A stretch of 64,000 bases of DNA from contig JAKBBV010000003.1 of NCBI GenBank assembly GCA_021808285.1, positions 39,749-103,748 of the forward strand, written 5' to 3'. The translations under genes were made by a program, and so were the position numbers. The first letter of the stretch is position 1, and each line of letters opens with the position of its first letter. This DNA is from Pseudomonadota bacterium. Lineage in GTDB: Bacteria > Pseudomonadota > Alphaproteobacteria > Caulobacterales > Caulobacteraceae. Of the stretch, positions 60,049 through 64,000 are shown in pieces. The notes under the pieces are model-generated. The model searched no databases. It saw only the letters and a program-made list of their open reading frames with translations, and had not been told where the DNA came from.

Positions 60049-61299
60049 TTGACCGGGGACGCGGCGATCTGGCTGATCGCCCTGGCTGCCGTGGCGGCCA
60101 TGATCGCCCGGCCTTTCCGCCTGCCTGAATATGTCTGGGCCCTGGCCGGCGCGGCCCTGGCGGTGATCCTGGGGATCGAGCCCCCGGCCCTCGCCTGGGC
60201 CGGCGTCCTGCGCGGCGGCGAGGTCTATATGTTCCTCACCGGCATGATGCTGCTGTCGGAGACGGCGCGGCGGGAGGGCGTGTTCGACTGGGTCGCGGCC
60301 CTGGCCGTGGACGCCGCCCGGGGCTCGGGAGCGCGCCTCTTCACCCTGGTGTTCGCTCTGGGAGCCGTGGTCACCGCCTTCCTCTCCAACGACGCCACCG
60401 CCGTGGTCCTGACCCCCGCCGTCCTGGCCGTGGCCCGCGCCGCCAAGGCCCCGGCGCGGCCCTATCTGATCGCCTGCGCCATGGTGGCCAATGCGGCGAG
60501 TTTCGTCCTGCCCATCTCCAACCCGGCCAATCTGGTGCTCTTCCAGGGGCATCCGCCAAGCCTGGGGCTCTGGCTGCTGCGGCTCGGCCCCTCCAGCCTG
60601 GCCGCCCTCGCCGCGACCTACGGCATCCTGCGCTGGACGGAGGCCCGGGATCTCAGGCTGAACCTGGCCCGAGACCTGAAGCCGCCACGCCTGGGGCCTG
60701 GCGGCTGGACGGCCCTGGCGGGTCTGGGCGTCACCGGGCTTGGGCTCATGATCGCCTCATGGTTCGGAAGGAGTCTCGGCCCGCCGACCCTCGCCCTGGG
60801 CGCGATCACGGCGGCGGCGAGCCTGGTTCGCCGGCGCGAGGCGCCGGGGAGTCTGCTGGGGGCCATCCACTGGTCGATCCTGCCCCTGGTCGGGGGACTG
60901 TTCGTGCTGGTGGAGGGTCTGCAACACGGAGGCGCGGCCCAGGCGCTCGCCCACCTGCTGGACACGGGGGCGGCCCATGATCGCGGGGTCGCGGGCCTGA
61001 CGGGACTGAGCGTCGGCCTGGCCGACAACCTCGCCAACAACCTGCCCGTGGGCCTCTTGATGAGCGAGACCCTCGCCGCCGCCCACGCCTCGGCGCGCCT
61101 CCTGGACTGCGCCATGATCGGGGTCGATGTGGGGCCGAACCTCTCGATCACCGGGTCCCTGGCGACGATCCTCTGGCTCACGATCCTGCGCCGGGAGGGC
61201 CAGGAGATGAGCTATGGCCGCTTCCTGTCGCTGGGCCTTCGCGTCATGCCCCCCGCCCTCATCGCCGCCCTGGCCGTGAGGCTGGCCATGGCCGGTTGA
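60049..61299 (+). CDS. Ion transporter of the ArsB/NhaD/SLC13 superfamily
   Basis: This 416-residue protein has about 11 hydrophobic segments. YMFLTGMMLLSETARREGVFD, FLSNDATAVVLTPAVLAVA (the S-N-D-x-T-A motif) and GLADNLANNLPVGLLM (the repeated N-N-x-P motif) place it in the arsenite/citrate/Na+:H+ group with two inverted repeats. Family members export arsenite or exchange Na+, and the neighbours give no arsenic operon (no arsR or arsC), so the substrate stays open. The start is TTG at 60049. Palindromic element 3 lies in its upstream region. Confidence 0.82.
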   Translation: MTGDAAIWLIALAAVAAMIARPFRLPEYVWALAGAALAVILGIEPPALAWAGVLRGGEVYMFLTGMMLLSETARREGVFDWVAALAVDAARGSGARLFTLVFALGAVVTAFLSNDATAVVLTPAVLAVARAAKAPARPYLIACAMVANAASFVLPISNPANLVLFQGHPPSLGLWLLRLGPSSLAALAATYGILRWTEARDLRLNLARDLKPPRLGPGGWTALAGLGVTGLGLMIASWFGRSLGPPTLALGAITAAASLVRRREAPGSLLGAIHWSILPLVGGLFVLVEGLQHGGAAQALAHLLDTGAAHDRGVAGLTGLSVGLADNLANNLPVGLLMSETLAAAHASARLLDCAMIGVDVGPNLSITGSLATILWLTILRREGQEMSYGRFLSLGLRVMPPALIAALAVRLAMAG

Positions 61300-61354
61300 G
61301 CGAGAGCGCGCAAGGCGCTTGACCGCGGGGCCGCACCTGGACAGCCTGCGTCCG

Positions 61355-64000
61355 ATGAAAGGGCGAGGGGCATCCTTGGGCGTTGACGCCTTCATTCAAC
61401 GCTGGAAGGGCCTGGAAGGCGGCGCCGAGCGCGCCAACTACGCCCTGTTTCTGCGCGAATTCACCGACGCGCTCGACCTGGAGCCGCCGGAGCCCGCTGA
61501 CAGCGCTTCAACCTATCGTTTCGAATTTCCTGTGCGAGGCGACGCCGGCCAACCCTTGCGCATCGACCTCTACAAGAAAGGCTGCTTCATCCTGGAGGCG
61601 AAGCAAAGCCGCCTGCGGCCGGAGAAGAACGAGGCCTTGCCGCTGTTTCCGGACCCCGTTCCGGCCGCCCGGCCTGCGCGAAGACGCCACTGGGACGCGG
61701 ACATGCGCGCGGCCTTCCACCAGGCATGGGACTATTCCAACCGTCTCCCGGCGGACCATGAGAGACCGCCCTTCCTGATCATCTGCGACGTGGGCCGGAC
61801 CTTCGAGATTCACGCCGACTTCAGCGGACAGGGTCGCGCCTACCGCCCCTTCCCGGACGAACGCCGCCGCGTCGTCGCGCTCGACGACCTGGCCGACCCG
61901 TCGGTGCGGGACATGTTCCACACCATGTGGAGCGTCCCACGCGAACTCGATCCGGCGCGCCGGCGCGCCGACGTCACCCGCGAGGTGGCCGGCTATCTGG
62001 CCCAGGTGGCGCGCGCCCTGGAGGATCGCGGACATCCTCCGGAGGAGGTGGCGACCTTCCTCACCCGAATCCTGTTCGCCATGTTCGCCGAAGATGTGGG
62101 CCTGCTGCCGGCCGAAAGCTTCAAGGGGCTCTTGGAGCGATGCCTCGACAGTCCCGACACCTTTCAGGGGCAGGCGCGCGACCTTTTCCAGCGCATGGAC
62201 GAAGGGGGTTTCTCGGCCGGGCTGAACGCCATGGTGCGTCGCTTCAACGGCGCCTTCTACAAGGATCGCCGGGCATTTCCTCTCCAGCGGGAGGAGATCG
62301 GCGTCCTGCTGGCGGCCTCGCGCAAGAACTGGCGCGACGTCGAGCCGACCATCTTCGGCGGCCTGCTGGAAAAGGCGCTCGATCCCGCCGAACGCGGCCG
62401 TCTGGGCGCCCATTACACGCCCCGCCCCTATGTGGAGCGCCTGGTCCAGGCGACCGTCATGGCGCCTCTGCGGGAGGACTGGGCGGCGGCGCGGGCGGCG
62501 GCGGAGGACCGGCGCGCGGCGGGCGACGTCACCGCCGCGCAGCTTGAGGTCCTGGCCTTCCATGACCGGTTGACCCGCACGCGAGTGCTGGACCCCGCCT
62601 GCGGCACGGGCAACTTCCTCTATGTCACCCTGGAGCTGATGAAGGCCCTTGAGAGCGAGGTCCTGGAGGCGCGCGAGGCGCTGATGCAGGACGCGGAGGA
62701 GGATCAGGACCTCATCACCGCCGAGACCAAGCGCGGCGTCGACCCGCGCCAGTTCCATGGCCTGGAGCTGAATCCCCGCGCCGCCGCCATCACCGAGCTG
62801 GTGCTCTGGATCGGCTATCTCCAGGCGAGCTTCCGCCGCGATCCGGACTACGGCGCGCGCGACCCCGTCCTTGAGGCCTACGGGCTTATCAATCCCCTGG
62901 CCTCGCGGGGCCGTCCGAGCGACCCGGCGGTGGACGCCCTGCTGCAGAGCGACGGGGCGGTCATCGGCGGCGGCGGCGTCTCCTACCCCCGCGCGCGGCG
63001 GACGCCCTGGCCCGAGGCGGAGTTCATCGTCGGCAATCCTCCGTTCATCGGCGGCAAGGACCTGCGCGCCGAACAGGGCGAGGCCTATTGCCAGGCGCTA
63101 TGGGGGCTCGATCGCGAGATGAACCCCAGCGCCGATCTGGTCATGCACTGGTGGGATCGCGCCGCCGATCTTCTGACGCGCAAGGGTTCGCGACTGCGCC
63201 GGTTCGGCTTTGTCACCACCAATTCGATCACTCAGATGTTTCAGAGGCGCACCCTGGCCCGTTGGATGTCCCCGACCAACCCCAACCGCCGCGCGCTCTC
63301 CCTCGTCTTCGCCGTGGACGACCATCCCTGGACCAAGGCCGATCGCGACGCCGCCGCCGTGCGCATCGCCATGACCGTGGCTGAGGCGGGCGAGGCCGAG
63401 GGCGAACTCGCCGCGGTCATGCGCGAGACCGGCCTCGACACGGACCAGCCGGAGGTCGAGCTGCGCGCGCGGACCGGCCGGATCAATCCCGACCTGACGC
63501 TGGGGGTGGACCTGACCCGCGCCCTGCCCTTGCGGGCCAATGCCGGGCTGTGTTCGCCGGGCGTGAAGCTCCACGGCGCAGGCTTCATCGTTACCCCGGC
63601 CCAGGCCGCGCATCTGGGCCTGGGGCGCGCGGACCGGCCGGGGCTGGAGGCCCATATCCGGCCCTATCGCAACGGCCGCGACCTCACCGGGCGCTCGCGC
63701 GGGGCCCTGGTCATCGACCTTTTCGGCCTGACCGCCGAGACCGTCCGGGAGCGCTATCCGGAGGTGTATCAGCATCTGCGCCAAACCGTGTGGCCGGCAC
63801 GCGAGAAGGCCTATGATCGCTCTCCGACCCGCGATGCAAAAGACTACCTTGAGACATGGTGGGTATTCGGCAAGCCCCGGTCGGAGCTGCGGCCGGCCCT
63901 GGCGGGCCTGGAGCGCTATATCGCCACCGTGGAGACCGCGAAGCACCGGGTGTTCCAGTTCCTCGACACCGAGGTGATGCCGGATAATATGTTAGTGATT
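61355..64000 (+). CDS. MmeI-like type IIG/IIL restriction-modification polypeptide (partial at the right edge)
   Basis: The frame is open for about 882 residues and runs off the window. It starts at ATG 61355 or TTG 61376. The N-terminal domain has a PD-(D/E)XK nuclease pattern, Asp71 in RIDLYKKG and Glu81-x-Lys83 in FILEAKQ. A helical spacer follows (FLTRILFAMFAEDVGLLP), then the N6-adenine methyltransferase domain with motif I DPACGTGNFLY (413 onward) and motif IV NPPF (561). A target-recognition domain follows. Nuclease, methylase and specificity would thus be in one protein. Alternatives are PglX-like phage-defence methylases; the nuclease motif favours type IIG/IIL. Confidence 0.85.
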   Translation, partial: MKGRGASLGVDAFIQRWKGLEGGAERANYALFLREFTDALDLEPPEPADSASTYRFEFPVRGDAGQPLRIDLYKKGCFILEAKQSRLRPEKNEALPLFPDPVPAARPARRRHWDADMRAAFHQAWDYSNRLPADHERPPFLIICDVGRTFEIHADFSGQGRAYRPFPDERRRVVALDDLADPSVRDMFHTMWSVPRELDPARRRADVTREVAGYLAQVARALEDRGHPPEEVATFLTRILFAMFAEDVGLLPAESFKGLLERCLDSPDTFQGQARDLFQRMDEGGFSAGLNAMVRRFNGAFYKDRRAFPLQREEIGVLLAASRKNWRDVEPTIFGGLLEKALDPAERGRLGAHYTPRPYVERLVQATVMAPLREDWAAARAAAEDRRAAGDVTAAQLEVLAFHDRLTRTRVLDPACGTGNFLYVTLELMKALESEVLEAREALMQDAEEDQDLITAETKRGVDPRQFHGLELNPRAAAITELVLWIGYLQASFRRDPDYGARDPVLEAYGLINPLASRGRPSDPAVDALLQSDGAVIGGGGVSYPRARRTPWPEAEFIVGNPPFIGGKDLRAEQGEAYCQALWGLDREMNPSADLVMHWWDRAADLLTRKGSRLRRFGFVTTNSITQMFQRRTLARWMSPTNPNRRALSLVFAVDDHPWTKADRDAAAVRIAMTVAEAGEAEGELAAVMRETGLDTDQPEVELRARTGRINPDLTLGVDLTRALPLRANAGLCSPGVKLHGAGFIVTPAQAAHLGLGRADRPGLEAHIRPYRNGRDLTGRSRGALVIDLFGLTAETVRERYPEVYQHLRQTVWPAREKAYDRSPTRDAKDYLETWWVFGKPRSELRPALAGLERYIATVETAKHRVFQFLDTEVMPDNMLVI

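Overview
The window is very GC-rich and densely coded, with many ATGA and GTGA overlaps and many GTG and TTG starts. Gene content suggests a Gram-negative, probably aerobic alphaproteobacterium. Ligase-associated Lhr/PdeM, a proteasome-like Anbu protein, RibBA and a MscK-like channel fit that group, and Caulobacterales or a relative is my guess. No rRNA, tRNA or CRISPR array was recognised. The genes look chromosomal and mostly house-keeping or catabolic. The clearest mobile signatures are three copies of a long palindromic element in the last 18 kb, and the window ends inside a restriction-modification gene.

Left edge (1-6.3 kb): an organosulfonate catabolic locus. suyA-suyB-comC-slcC run on the minus strand (sulfolactate sulfo-lyase plus the two enantiospecific sulfolactate dehydrogenases). 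They diverge from a HutC/GntR regulator followed by a GabD-like aldehyde dehydrogenase and an SMP-30 lactonase. The combination looks like the end of a sulfo-Entner-Doudoroff (sulfoquinovose) pathway joined to sulfolactate desulfonation. The remaining genes would lie outside the window.

6.3-12.1 kb: a GNAT gene preceded by a 12-bp tandem repeat; a riboflavin operon (ribD-ribE-ribBA-ribH, then an SDR) with no visible FMN riboswitch; and a divergent FadR-type regulator. 12.2-17.9 kb: a YceI protein, a 1079-residue secreted BNR-repeat protein and an M28 metallopeptidase. 17.9-20.7 kb: the elongation factor P module, with epmA-epmB divergent from efp. 20.7-23.5 kb: a PhyH dioxygenase, a dienelactone hydrolase and an aldo/keto reductase. 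23.6-27.8 kb: amidase, PLP aminotransferase-fold enzyme and amino acid permease in one operon. 27.8-32.9 kb: a double-length CaiB-type CoA transferase, a CMD-family protein and a glyoxalase-cupin-cupin protein, then an epoxide hydrolase-like protein.

33-38.1 kb: a minus-strand run of SDR, GMC oxidoreductase, Anbu, a small exported protein and L-serine dehydratase. 38.1-46.2 kb: CAP-domain protein, MFS transporter, old yellow enzyme, YedK/HMCES abasic-site protein, gamma-glutamyltransferase, S-formylglutathione hydrolase and RlmN. 46.2-55.2 kb: first palindromic element, SRPBCC protein, TylF-like methyltransferase, DinG-type helicase with a membrane protein, and Lhr helicase-PdeM-small membrane protein. 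55.2-61.3 kb: M20 peptidase, CHRD protein, MscK-like channel and an ArsB/NhaD-type transporter, with the second and third palindromic elements. 61.36 kb to the end: an MmeI-like type IIG/IIL restriction-modification polypeptide, open at the window edge.

All functions are inferred from motifs read by eye and from gene context. No database search was possible.
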